From positions 1 to 40,580 of the forward strand of contig JBCDGJ010000026.1 in assembly GCA_038757945.1 (NCBI GenBank): 40,580 nt of DNA, given 5' to 3'. This document shows, piece after piece, positions 16,129 through 23,932 of the stretch; position 1 is the stretch's first letter, and each line of letters starts with the position of its first letter. Made by a program: the position numbers and the translations under genes. The notes under the pieces are model-generated. The model had not been told where the DNA came from. It made no database searches and saw only the letters and a program-made list of their open reading frames with translations. The stretch comes from CALHVX01 sp038757945 (GTDB lineage: Bacteria; Pseudomonadota; Gammaproteobacteria; Pseudomonadales; Azotimanducaceae).

Positions 16129-17574
16129 GTGACCCTGCAGCATGCCATGAAGTTTTTCGCTGACAAGCTCAGCGATGCCGCGCCGGCTGCTTCCATTCTG
16201 GAGGCCACGACCGACGTGGCCCTGATCACCGATCCGGACGGCGCGATCCTCGATCTGCATACCCGCAATGAGGCGCTCGACAAAGCCATCGGCAGCTCCT
16301 GGGAGGGGCTGAGCTTTCAGGAACTCGTCACTGTCGAAAGCCGCGACAAGATAGACACCCTGCTCGAAGAAGCCGGAACAGAGCCGCACAGCCGCTGGCG
16401 CCAGGTTAATCACCTGGCCGGCGGCCAGATGTACCCGGTCCGGTACTGCGTCATCGCCCTGCCGGACAGCAACCGGCTGCTCTTCGTCGGCCAGGATCTG
16501 GGTGCGATGGCACGGTTGCAGCAACAGCTGCTCGAGGCCCAGAACGCAACGGAGCGTGACTACTGGCAGATCCGGCAGGCGGAAGCCAAGTTCCGCGTAC
16601 TGTTTCAAAGCTCTCCGGATGCCATCCTCATTACTGCGGCAGGTTCGCAGGAGGTATTGGATCTGAATCCAGCCGCGCAGCAGCTGGTGGGCACCAGCCT
16701 CGAGCATGGCGGCGGCGAAGTCGCCAGCGGCAGCGGCATCCCGCTGCGGCAGTATTTTCACAGCAGCAGCCAGGAAGCGCTGGCCAGCCTGCTCGCCAAA
16801 TCGGAGCTGAGCGGCGAAGCCCTGGGCAGGGATCTGGCCCTCGCATCCGGCACCACTGTCAGTCAGACCCAGATTGCGATGCTGCGCCAGGGCGATAACG
16901 CGCTGCACATCGTTCGACTGCGGCTCGTGCAGCCCCTGCCCGATCCGCGGCTCGGACGGCAGCACGTCCGCGCCCTCGAGCATTTTGAGCAGTCGGCTGA
17001 TGCGATGGTCATCACCAACCGCAATGGCCAGATACTGGCCGCGAACCACACGTTCACTGATCTGGCGCAGATCGTGAACGTCGAACAGGCGGTCGGGGTC
17101 GCACTCTCGAACTGGCTCGGCCAGGCCCAGGTCGATCTGAATCTGCTGCTGGCCAACCTGCGCAAGCATGGACGAGTGCGGCGCTTTACCGCCGTCGTGA
17201 CCGGGAGCCTCGGCGTTGATGCGGACGTCGAAATCTCGGCAACACGGCTGTTCTCCGACGAAGACGAAGAAGCCGTTTATGGCTTCGTTATACGCGACGT
17301 CAGCCTGCGTCCCAATACCGGGCCTGCCGCCGAAGGCACCAGCAACGTCAGCCGTTCCGTCGAGGAGCTGACCCAGCTGGTTGGCCGCGTGCCGCTGAAG
17401 GAACTGGTCCGTGAATCGGCGGACATCATTGAACGACTTAGCATCGAGGCGGCACTCAAGCTGACCGGGGATAACCGGGCAGCGGCAGCGGAGATGCTCG
17501 GTCTCAGCCGGCAAAGCCTGTATGTGAAGCTGCGGCGCTACGAGCTGGGCGATCTCAAAAGCGACGACACCTGA
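16129..17574 (+). CDS. ppsR: PpsR/CrtJ-type photosynthesis repressor
   Basis: PpsR represses bch, crt and antenna genes by binding TGT-N12-ACA. The 481-residue protein has three PAS-like regions (about 20-130, 150-270 and 285-395), each led by an alpha-helical pre-segment (SILEATTDVALIT, FQSSPDAILIT, FEQSADAMVIT), a Q-rich linker helix around 127-155, and a Fis-type helix-turn-helix at the C-terminus (AAAAEMLGLSRQSLYVKLRR, residues 451-470). The usual cysteine before the HTH is replaced by serine (IERLSIEAAL, S438), and only one Cys (C107) remains. The start is GTG at 16129 with AGAGG upstream; the ATG at 16147 is equally possible. Confidence 0.93.
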   Translation: MTLQHAMKFFADKLSDAAPAASILEATTDVALITDPDGAILDLHTRNEALDKAIGSSWEGLSFQELVTVESRDKIDTLLEEAGTEPHSRWRQVNHLAGGQMYPVRYCVIALPDSNRLLFVGQDLGAMARLQQQLLEAQNATERDYWQIRQAEAKFRVLFQSSPDAILITAAGSQEVLDLNPAAQQLVGTSLEHGGGEVASGSGIPLRQYFHSSSQEALASLLAKSELSGEALGRDLALASGTTVSQTQIAMLRQGDNALHIVRLRLVQPLPDPRLGRQHVRALEHFEQSADAMVITNRNGQILAANHTFTDLAQIVNVEQAVGVALSNWLGQAQVDLNLLLANLRKHGRVRRFTAVVTGSLGVDADVEISATRLFSDEDEEAVYGFVIRDVSLRPNTGPAAEGTSNVSRSVEELTQLVGRVPLKELVRESADIIERLSIEAALKLTGDNRAAAAEMLGLSRQSLYVKLRRYELGDLKSDDT

Positions 17575-17888
17575 GGAACCCACCACCGCGGGCTGCTGCG
17601 GATCAAACATCGTCAGCTCTGGAACCCCTGCACGCCACTTGCTGTCAGTCCACGGTACGGACAGCTGTCGCTTGAATTTAACACTTTTGTGTAAATTCAA
17701 ATTGACACTTTCGCGCAGCACACGTAGCGTCAGGGCATGCGTGTACTCCTGAGCAGCGCCGCTTCGAGCCATCAATTCGCGGTCAGCACCGCACCGGGCC
17801 GTTCGACCCGAAGTCCGCGTAAAAAGAACCGGCATAGAGCGACAGGGCACCCGCGGCTCACGATGTCAGACCACGACTCGAGGAGCCA
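17575..17888 (+). promoter_or_regulatory. Promoter region of the transporter-bchP unit (usual position of bchG)
   Basis: A 314-base spacer. It contains tandem PpsR sites at 17666-17707 and a promoter-like TTGACA (17702-17707), 17 bases, TAGCGT (17725-17730), the same TTGACA-N17-TAGNNT arrangement as at aerR. A CGAGGAG Shine-Dalgarno lies just before the ATG at 17889. In most proteobacterial PGCs bchG (bacteriochlorophyll synthase) occupies this place; I see no bchG remnant. Confidence 0.6.
17666..17707. promoter_or_regulatory. Two perfect tandem PpsR operators
   Basis: TGTCGCTTGAATTTAACA (17666-17683) and TGTAAATTCAAATTGACA (17690-17707) both match TGT-N12-ACA exactly, with AT-rich centres, 24 bases apart start to start. 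The second ends in the -35 box. Two perfect sites this close, upstream of Bchl genes and beside ppsR, make a real operator likely. Confidence 0.78.
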
Positions 17889-19304
17889 ATGAGCGAAGCA
17901 ACCTCCTACGTGGATTCAAGCTCAGCCACGACTGACACCAGTGCAACCGCAGGCTTCGGCTGGATCGCCATCTTCCGGCTCGGTCTGGTGCAGACCTGTT
18001 TTGGCGCGATCGTCGTACTCATGACCAGCACGATGAACCGCGTGATGACCGTCGAGCTTATGCTGCCGGCCATGCTGCCGGGTGCGCTCGTCGCCCTGCA
18101 TTACTTCGTGCAGCTGTCCCGACCCGGTTTCGGCCATGCTTCTGATCGCACTGGCCGGCGCTCTCCCTGGGTACTGCTCGGGCTGGCCATTCTAGCCGGC
18201 GGCGCGGTACTGGCCGCCACCGCAACCGCCGTACTCGAGACGCAGTCTTTCTGGGGCACTGTGCTGGCCGTTGGCGCCTTCGGCCTGATTGGTGCGGGTG
18301 TCGGCGCTGGCGGCACGTCTCTGCTCGCTCTTCTTGCCGCCGAAGTGCCCGCGTCGAGACGCGCCGCCGCCGGGTGCATCGTCTGGATCATGATGATCAC
18401 CGGCTTCGTCGCTACCACCATCCTGGCAAGCTCCTTCCTCGACCCGTTTTCGACCGGGCGTCTCATTCTGGTGACGGCCAGCGTGAGCGGCCTGGCCCTG
18501 ATCGTTGCAACGCTCGCGCTAACTGGCCTCGAACCGCGCCGTGAACACGCAGCAGCCGGCAGATTGGAGCCTGACACGGTCAGCTCCGAGGACGGCGCCC
18601 TGGCCAGCTTCCGGGCTGCGCTCGGCAGCGTCTGGAACGATGCCAAAGCCCGACAGTTCACAACTTTCGTCTTCGTTTCCATGCTCGCCTACAGTGCGCA
18701 GGATCTCATTCTCGAACCATTCGCCGGGCTCGTGTTCGATATGACGCCTGGTGAATCGACCCGGCTGTCAGGGACTCAGCACCAGGGCGTGCTGCTCGGG
18801 ATGATCATGATCGCCTTCATTGGCACACGCTTTGCCGGAACCTGGCTCGGCTCGCTCCGTTTCTGGACGGTCACCGGATGCATGGGCTCTGCTGCTGCGC
18901 TGGTCCTGCTGGCCGTTGCCAGCTACCAGGGTCCACCCTGGCCCGTGGAACGCTCCGTATTTCTGCTCGGTCTCGCCAATGGCATGTTCGCCGTTGCCGC
19001 CATCGCCCGCATGATGGCCCTCGCCGGCGCAGGGCCGCAGGGACAGGAAGGCGTGCGCATGGGTATGTGGGGTGCAGCGCAGGCGATCGCGTTCGCGCTG
19101 GGCGGATTTCTGGGCACGGCGACTTACGATCTGATGAAACTGGTGGGCTTTGCCGACAGCGGCAGCTATGCCCTTATCTTTGCCGGTGAAGCAGCGATCT
19201 TCCTGGTCGCAGCGTACCTGGCGTCACGCATCGAATCGCTCAACAAACCGGCCGGCGTTCGGACTGAACTGCGGCGCAACGCGACCTGGAGACTTCAGTC
19301 ATGA
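17889..19304 (+). CDS. PucC/BCD-family MFS transporter (Bch2/ORF428-like)
   Basis: A 471-residue, 12-helix relative of LhaA and PucC. Family marks are STMNRVMTVELMLPAMLPG near helix 1-2, RPGFGHASDRTGRRSPWV (MFS loop), FVSMLAYSAQDLILEPFAG and RMGMWGAAQAIAFALGG. It sits where ORF428 (bch2) lies between bchG and bchP in Rhodobacter-type clusters, which is the main reason for assigning that subtype; sequence alone cannot separate it from PucC. It probably assists insertion or supply of bacteriochlorophyll for antenna complexes. Its stop overlaps bchP (ATGA). Transcription probably starts at the PpsR-controlled promoter in the preceding spacer. Confidence 0.85.
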   Translation: MSEATSYVDSSSATTDTSATAGFGWIAIFRLGLVQTCFGAIVVLMTSTMNRVMTVELMLPAMLPGALVALHYFVQLSRPGFGHASDRTGRRSPWVLLGLAILAGGAVLAATATAVLETQSFWGTVLAVGAFGLIGAGVGAGGTSLLALLAAEVPASRRAAAGCIVWIMMITGFVATTILASSFLDPFSTGRLILVTASVSGLALIVATLALTGLEPRREHAAAGRLEPDTVSSEDGALASFRAALGSVWNDAKARQFTTFVFVSMLAYSAQDLILEPFAGLVFDMTPGESTRLSGTQHQGVLLGMIMIAFIGTRFAGTWLGSLRFWTVTGCMGSAAALVLLAVASYQGPPWPVERSVFLLGLANGMFAVAAIARMMALAGAGPQGQEGVRMGMWGAAQAIAFALGGFLGTATYDLMKLVGFADSGSYALIFAGEAAIFLVAAYLASRIESLNKPAGVRTELRRNATWRLQS

Positions 19305-20548
19305 CCGCTCAAGAAGTGTTTGATGTTGCGATCATTGGCGGCGGACCCGCCGGCGCAACGGCTGCAGAAGCACTCGCGACCGAAGGGCACCGCGTGCTGC
19401 TGCTAGAACGCGGCAACCGAATCAAGCCCTGCGGCGGTGCCGTCCCGCCACGACTGGTAGACGAGTTCAATATTCCTAGGTCACAGCTGGTGGCACACAT
19501 CAAGCAGGCGCGCGTCGTTGCCCCAAGCAAACGGCATGTCGACATGCCGATTGATCAGGGCTACATCGGGATGGTTGACCGCGTCGTATTCGATCAGTGG
19601 CTGCGCCAGCGAGCCGCTAATCGTGGTGCGGATTTACGACTGGGCGAGTTTCTGCGACTGAACGACAACGAAAGCGGTACCGTGCACATTGAGTATCGCG
19701 AGCAGGGTGGCAGCCGCCACAGGATCCGAGAAGTCGAGGCACAGGTTGTCATCGGGGCAGACGGTGCCAACTCGATGGTCGCAAGCCAGGGGCTCTACAA
19801 AAAAGCGCGATTGTCTATGGTCAGCGATCGAAATGAGGTGCTGCGCTTTGTCCCCGGTGAAAACCCGATGCCACACGTTGCGGCCTATCACGAGATCGTG
19901 GCAACACCAGCAGGAGGTTACAATCCGGGGCGCTGCGACATTTTCTACGACAGCCACCTGTCACCGGACTTCTACGGTTGGGTGTTTCCGCACGGTAAAA
20001 CCATCAGCGTCGGAGTCGGTAGCGCTCAAAAAGGCTTCTCGCTAAGAAAGGCCGTTACGGAGCTACGTCGCGAAAACGGCCTGGAAAACACAGAAACGCT
20101 GAGGCGCGAGGGCGGATCGATCCCGCTGCACGCGCTGCAGCGCTGGGATAACGGCCGCAACGTTATCGTCGTCGGAGACGCAGCCGGGGTCGTGGCCCCG
20201 GCATCGGGCGAAGGTATCTACTACGCAATGCTGAGCGGCAAGTTAGCCGCTGCAGCCGTGAATCAGCGTCTGCTGACCGGCGACCCGCAGGCGCTGAAAC
20301 TGGCGCGCAAGCAGTTTATGCACGCGCACTCGCAGACCTTTCGGATGCTGAATCTGATGCAGCGCTACTGGTACACGCGCGATGACCGACGGGAACGTTT
20401 CGTCTCGATGTGCAGCGATCGCGACGTCCAACAGCTGACCTGGAAGGCGTACCTCAATAAGCGTCTCGTCAAGGCGAGGCCGTTTGCTCATGCCCGCATC
20501 CTGCTGAAGAACCTTGGCCACCTTACGGGTCTGGCCTCCACCGCATAG
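19301..20548 (+). CDS. bchP: Geranylgeranyl reductase BchP
   Basis: BchP reduces the geranylgeranyl tail of bacteriochlorophyll a to phytyl in three NADPH-dependent steps. The 415-residue flavoprotein opens with the FAD dinucleotide fold VAIIGGGPAGATAAEALA (about residues 8-25). It has the family segment IKPCGGAVPPRLVDEFNIP, a second FAD motif NVIVVGDAAGVVAPASGEGI (about 287-306), and the C-terminal LTWKAYLNKRLV region. It is translationally coupled to the upstream transporter (4-base overlap). BchG, its usual partner for tail attachment, is not in the window. Confidence 0.95.
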   Translation: MTAQEVFDVAIIGGGPAGATAAEALATEGHRVLLLERGNRIKPCGGAVPPRLVDEFNIPRSQLVAHIKQARVVAPSKRHVDMPIDQGYIGMVDRVVFDQWLRQRAANRGADLRLGEFLRLNDNESGTVHIEYREQGGSRHRIREVEAQVVIGADGANSMVASQGLYKKARLSMVSDRNEVLRFVPGENPMPHVAAYHEIVATPAGGYNPGRCDIFYDSHLSPDFYGWVFPHGKTISVGVGSAQKGFSLRKAVTELRRENGLENTETLRREGGSIPLHALQRWDNGRNVIVVGDAAGVVAPASGEGIYYAMLSGKLAAAAVNQRLLTGDPQALKLARKQFMHAHSQTFRMLNLMQRYWYTRDDRRERFVSMCSDRDVQQLTWKAYLNKRLVKARPFAHARILLKNLGHLTGLASTA

Positions 20549-20669
20549 CCGCGAGGTTATCCACGGCAAGGCTGCTACCTGAGCCCGGCGCCCCCTGAGG
20601 GCGGGTCCGTTGACGTCCACCTGGCGCCGCGGCAACGGCGTCATGACGGGGACCAGTTATAGTCCGCGC

Positions 20670-21149
20670 ATGACACCCTATTTTGTCTCCGCCGGCGTCG
20701 CGATCGCGGTCGCTATCATTGGCGGGCTCGCAACCGATGTCGGACCCTGGTACCGGCAGCTTCGCAAACCATGGTGGAATCCACCAGATTGGCTGTTCGG
20801 ACCCGCGTGGACGTTGATTTACGCGCTTTGCGCGTACGCGGCGGGCAAAGCATGGCTGACTCTGGAAGGCGCCGATCGCTTTTTTCTCGTACTCGGCCCA
20901 TTTTTGCTTAACGCCTTTCTCAACGCGCTCTGGAGCGTCGTCTTCTTCGCCACGAAGCGGCCCGATCTGGCCCTGCTCGAAGTGGGAGCCCTGTGGCTCT
21001 CTACGGCGCTGCTGTGCTGGTCGATGCTGCTCGAGGCACCAGCCGCGGGGCTGGCGCTCGTGCCCTACCTGCTCTGGGTGACCTTCGCTGGTGCGCTGAA
21101 CGCCAAGATCGTGCAGTTGAACGGTTATCTGAAGCGTCCCGCTCGGTGA
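20670..21149 (+). CDS. tspO: TspO/MBR family tryptophan-rich sensory protein (CrtK-like)
   Basis: TspO is a five-helix membrane protein that binds porphyrins. In Rhodobacter it tunes photosynthesis gene expression and tetrapyrrole flow. This 159-residue protein shows the signature RQLRKPWWNPPDWLFGPAW, the LNALWSVVFFATKRP segment, and helix 5 with a LVPYLLWVTFAGALNAKI run. The ATG at 20670 starts at the first helix; a GTG 60 bases upstream adds a non-family tail. A TATAGT box at 20658-20663 lies only 7 bases before the ATG, so a very short leader is possible, but no good -35 is seen. It is 121 bases downstream of bchP and may also be read with it. Confidence 0.92.
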   Translation: MTPYFVSAGVAIAVAIIGGLATDVGPWYRQLRKPWWNPPDWLFGPAWTLIYALCAYAAGKAWLTLEGADRFFLVLGPFLLNAFLNALWSVVFFATKRPDLALLEVGALWLSTALLCWSMLLEAPAAGLALVPYLLWVTFAGALNAKIVQLNGYLKRPAR

Positions 21150-21251
21150 GGGTCGGGCACTCTCGACGTTCGTCTACCGAGAGGACCGCCACAGCATCTT
21201 TTCACCAAGAACCCGGTTTTGTTACGCCCCGCATTCTTTCCGGATCCCGTT

Positions 21252-21269
21252 TGTGCCGAATGGTGGACA
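21252..21269. promoter_or_regulatory. Possible PpsR site upstream of azurin
   Basis: TGTGCCGAATGGTGGACA matches TGT-N12-ACA exactly, 103 bases before the azurin ATG. Its centre is GC-rich and it is a single site, so chance is a real alternative (about one such match per 4 kb is expected). Confidence 0.3.
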
Positions 21270-21371
21270 CCATCCACCGGCGATTGCATCCTAATGCTGG
21301 CCCTGAGCAACTACCCGGTTCAAAATATACCGGCTTCCACACACCAACTATATCGAACGACTGGAACTGTT

Positions 21372-22094
21372 ATGCGCTACCTCTATCTCCCCCTGCTTCT
21401 TTTGATTGCCCTGCTCACTGGCTGCGGTGGAGCAGAGAAACCCGCTGAGGCTCCCACCGAAAGCACCGCTGAAGACATGGCCCAGGAAACTGAGGCAGCG
21501 GTAGAAAACATCGTGGAGGTCGCTGAAGAACAGGCTGAGGCAGCGGTCGACGGCGCACAGGATGCCATGGCCGATGCGGCAGACAGCGCGCAGGATGTTG
21601 CCGACGCGGTGACGGGCGCTGCCAGTGCAGTTGCTGAGGGGGCCAAGGACGCTGTGGCGGATGCCGGTCAGGAGATGGCAGACGCGATGAGCGGTAGTGC
21701 CAGTTCCGGTGGCGGTGACTGCGCATTTACGGTCGAAGTCGGGGACACGCTTGCATACAACGTCAAGGAAATCAGCTTCCCTAAGAGCTGCGGCACCGCG
21801 ACCATCACGTTGACTCACACGGGGTCGATGATGAAGAACGTTATGGGACACAACTGGGTGCTGGTTGAAGAAGCCGACAAGCAGGACATTGCAAACGCGG
21901 CACTGGGCGCTGGTCCCGGCGCAAATTACGTGCCCGATGACGAGCGCGTAATCGCCGCAACTGAACTGGTCGGCGGCGGCGAGAGTTCGACCATTGAGGT
22001 CCCCCTCGCCGATCTGGAAGGCTCCTACACGTTCATGTGCACTTTCCCTGGCCACTGGGCCGTTATGCAGGGCACGCTGAAGATCGAGGCCTGA
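21372..22094 (+). CDS. Lipoprotein azurin (type 1 blue copper protein)
   Basis: A periplasm-facing electron carrier. The 240-residue precursor has a lipoprotein signal peptide with lipobox LLTGC (C18). An Ala/Asp/Glu-rich amphipathic helical spacer follows (about residues 30-108, repeated AxDAVADA-like units), then an azurin domain (about 115-240). Copper ligands are visible: H160 (MGHNW), C223 (MCTFPGH), H228 and M232; C117 and C140 match the azurin disulfide. It stands alone between tspO and bciE-acsF, which suggests a role in photosynthetic electron transfer such as reducing the reaction centre or cytochrome (inference). A general respiratory or stress role is possible. The ATG at 21372 begins the signal peptide. 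Confidence 0.9.
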   Translation: MRYLYLPLLLLIALLTGCGGAEKPAEAPTESTAEDMAQETEAAVENIVEVAEEQAEAAVDGAQDAMADAADSAQDVADAVTGAASAVAEGAKDAVADAGQEMADAMSGSASSGGGDCAFTVEVGDTLAYNVKEISFPKSCGTATITLTHTGSMMKNVMGHNWVLVEEADKQDIANAALGAGPGANYVPDDERVIAATELVGGGESSTIEVPLADLEGSYTFMCTFPGHWAVMQGTLKIEA

Positions 22095-22107
22095 CGCAAT
22101 TGTGGCT

Positions 22108-22141
22108 GGCTGGAGCCTCACCTCCTACGGTGGCTCCAGCC
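22108..22141 (+). terminator. Strong hairpin after azurin
   Basis: A perfect 10-base stem GGCTGGAGCC / GGCTCCAGCC with a 14-base loop begins 13 bases after the azurin stop. No T-run follows, so it is a terminator-like or mRNA-stabilising hairpin rather than a textbook intrinsic terminator. Confidence 0.55.
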
Positions 22142-22502
22142 GAGCGGTCTTCAGCCCCACAGTTTAAGCCGTCGCGCTGACCACCTGCTGCAGGATCGGT
22201 GTCGTATCGGCGCCCCTGCGACCCGCAACTGTCCCGATGACGAACCGGGTGCCCCTCCTGCTTGTCCAACCGAGCGACCACTCCACTCACTCGTGTAACC
22301 ACAGCGTTATTCACAAGTGTCTATATCGCGTTACACTAGTGGCTAGCCCAAGCGCTTATCCCAGCGTCGGCGTCTTGAACCGGGACCAGCGACTCGCGAC
22401 ACGAATCGCTATGTAATTTCGTGCGCCGCTCGCTCTGTTCGAGCTGCATTCCGGCCACGCACGCATCGGGCAGTTTTGGGGGCGGCAAGCTGAGGAACAA
22501 CC
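22142..22502 (+). promoter_or_regulatory. Upstream region of bciE-acsF
   Basis: A 361-base non-coding stretch. Apart from the operator at 22294-22335 I see no ORF. A GTTACA (22330-22335) could serve as a -35 box, but no good -10 follows. The bciE Shine-Dalgarno (GAGGA) lies at 22491-22495. Confidence 0.4.
22294..22335. promoter_or_regulatory. Candidate PpsR operator of bciE-acsF
   Basis: TGTCTATATCGCGTTACA (22318-22335) matches TGT-N12-ACA exactly. A partial site, TGT-N12-ATT, begins 24 bases earlier at 22294, the same start-to-start spacing and 42-base total as the tandem pair at 17666-17707. The ends also form the perfect inverted repeat GTGTAAC/GTTACAC (22293-22299, 22330-22336). Confidence 0.6.
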
Positions 22503-22799
22503 ATGGGACTCTTTTCACGAACCACGGAAACCGCGCCCTGCGAGGTCGAGGTGAGTCACTGCTTCGAGAGTCTTCACGCGCACGTCAAGTTTCTGAACGG
22601 CGCCATCATCCACCCCGGTGACGAGGTGCTCGTCCACGGCGCTCCGGTGCTCGCCCCCTACGGCGAGATCGTCCGCGAGGAACGCATGGCCACCATTACC
22701 CGTGCGTCCCACATCGAGCAACTCTGGACCCGGCTGACCGGGGACTTCGAATTCATGGAACTGTGTGAGTTTTCCTTTTCAGAGGAGGTGTCGGTATGA
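22503..22799 (+). CDS. bciE: Putative BciE-like accessory subunit of the oxidative cyclase
   Basis: A 98-residue soluble protein directly ahead of acsF and overlapping it by 4 bases (ATGA). Segments EVEVSHCFESLHAHV, IHPGDEVLVHGAPVLAPYGE, ERMATITRASHIEQLWTRLTGD and ELCEFSF resemble, as far as I recall, the small protein BciE, required for AcsF activity in alphaproteobacteria such as Rhodobacter sphaeroides. The family assignment rests on size, position and remembered sequence character, so treat the name as provisional; what is certain is a small conserved-looking gene coupled to acsF. The ATG at 22503 has GAGGA 7 bases upstream. Transcription is probably under the PpsR-like operator in the preceding spacer. 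Confidence 0.62.
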   Translation: MGLFSRTTETAPCEVEVSHCFESLHAHVKFLNGAIIHPGDEVLVHGAPVLAPYGEIVREERMATITRASHIEQLWTRLTGDFEFMELCEFSFSEEVSV

Positions 22800-23932
22800 A
22801 CATGAATCGGGTAGAAGATGCGGCCGTTGACCACTCCGCCGACGCCAAAAACGTCGAAGACGCGCTCGACGCGGGCAACTACCGCCAGGCCGTGATCGAC
22901 AGCGAGGGCGCTACGGCCGTGGCCATGCGCAATACCCTGCTCACCCCACGGTTCTACACCACGGACTTCGACGCCCTCGACGCCATCGACATTACACCTG
23001 TCCGTAAGGACTGGGACGAGCTCATCAGCCGCATGCAGAGCGATCCCAACAACGGCCACTTCAAAAAGAACGCCGACTGGGACCACATCGATTGGGACGG
23101 CATGGATCCGGAGCTCAAGGCCGAGTTCATCGACTTTCTGATCTCCTCCTGCACCGCCGAGTTTTCCGGTTGCGTGCTCTACAAAGAAATGAAGCGACGC
23201 GGCAAGAACGAAGACATCACAACCCTGTTCCAGCTGATGGCTCGCGACGAAGCGCGACATGCAGGCTTCATCAATGACGCCCTGCGCGAGGCCGGCATCG
23301 CCGTTAACCTGAGCTTTCTCACCGAGAAGAAGAAGTACACCTACTTCCGGCCCAAGTTCATCTTCTATGCCACCTACCTGTCAGAAAAGATCGGCTACGC
23401 CCGCTACATCACGATCTTCCGGCACCTCGAGCAACACCCGGAACAGCGCTTCCATCCGATCTTCAAGTGGTTCAAAGAGTGGTGCAACGACGAGTTTGGC
23501 CACGGTGAGGCGTTTGCGCTGCTGATGAAAACCGATCCGAAGCTGACCTCGGGCATCAATACGCTGTGGATCAAGTTCTTTCTGACCGCCGTCTACGCCA
23601 CGATGTTCGTCCGCGACCACCAGCGGCCCGCTTTCCATCGCGCTCTCGGCGTAGATACGGACTGGTATGCACATTCCGTGTTCACCAAGACCAGCGAAAT
23701 CTCGAAGCAGGTGTTTCCGCTCACCCTGGACATCGACAGCCCGCGTTGGATGAAGAACCTGCGCGCGCTGCAACGCGCCAACGCCGATCTGGCGGCCGCC
23801 GTCGAAGACAAGCGCTGGTTCGCACAGCTCGGCGCGCGCATGCGCGCCGGGGCTGCATTCGTATCGCTGTTGACGATTCCCGCCATCAGCAACGAAGTTC
23901 CGGAAAACACCAGGCTCGAGCCTGCCTATTGA
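22796..23932 (+). CDS. acsF: Mg-protoporphyrin IX monomethyl ester oxidative cyclase
   Basis: AcsF is the diiron oxygenase that forms ring E of (bacterio)chlorophyll using O2, acting on the BchM product. The 378-residue protein shows LLTPRFYTTDFDALD at the start, then CTAEFSGCVLYKEMKRR with the first carboxylate ligands, the ligand motif LMARDEARHAGF, and the second pair in KEWCNDEFGHGEAFALLM. An AGGAGG Shine-Dalgarno (22783-22788) precedes the ATG. It lies away from the puh genes where most proteobacterial acsF genes sit, paired instead with the BciE-like gene. An O2-dependent cyclase means Bchl synthesis can proceed aerobically; the anaerobic BchE is not seen here. Confidence 0.97.
   Translation: MNMNRVEDAAVDHSADAKNVEDALDAGNYRQAVIDSEGATAVAMRNTLLTPRFYTTDFDALDAIDITPVRKDWDELISRMQSDPNNGHFKKNADWDHIDWDGMDPELKAEFIDFLISSCTAEFSGCVLYKEMKRRGKNEDITTLFQLMARDEARHAGFINDALREAGIAVNLSFLTEKKKYTYFRPKFIFYATYLSEKIGYARYITIFRHLEQHPEQRFHPIFKWFKEWCNDEFGHGEAFALLMKTDPKLTSGINTLWIKFFLTAVYATMFVRDHQRPAFHRALGVDTDWYAHSVFTKTSEISKQVFPLTLDIDSPRWMKNLRALQRANADLAAAVEDKRWFAQLGARMRAGAAFVSLLTIPAISNEVPENTRLEPAY

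Noticed and set aside
16009..17850. A 613-codon minus-strand open frame opposite ppsR
   Set aside because: It is the reverse of a well-supported PAS-HTH protein, with no motif or upstream ribosome site of its own.
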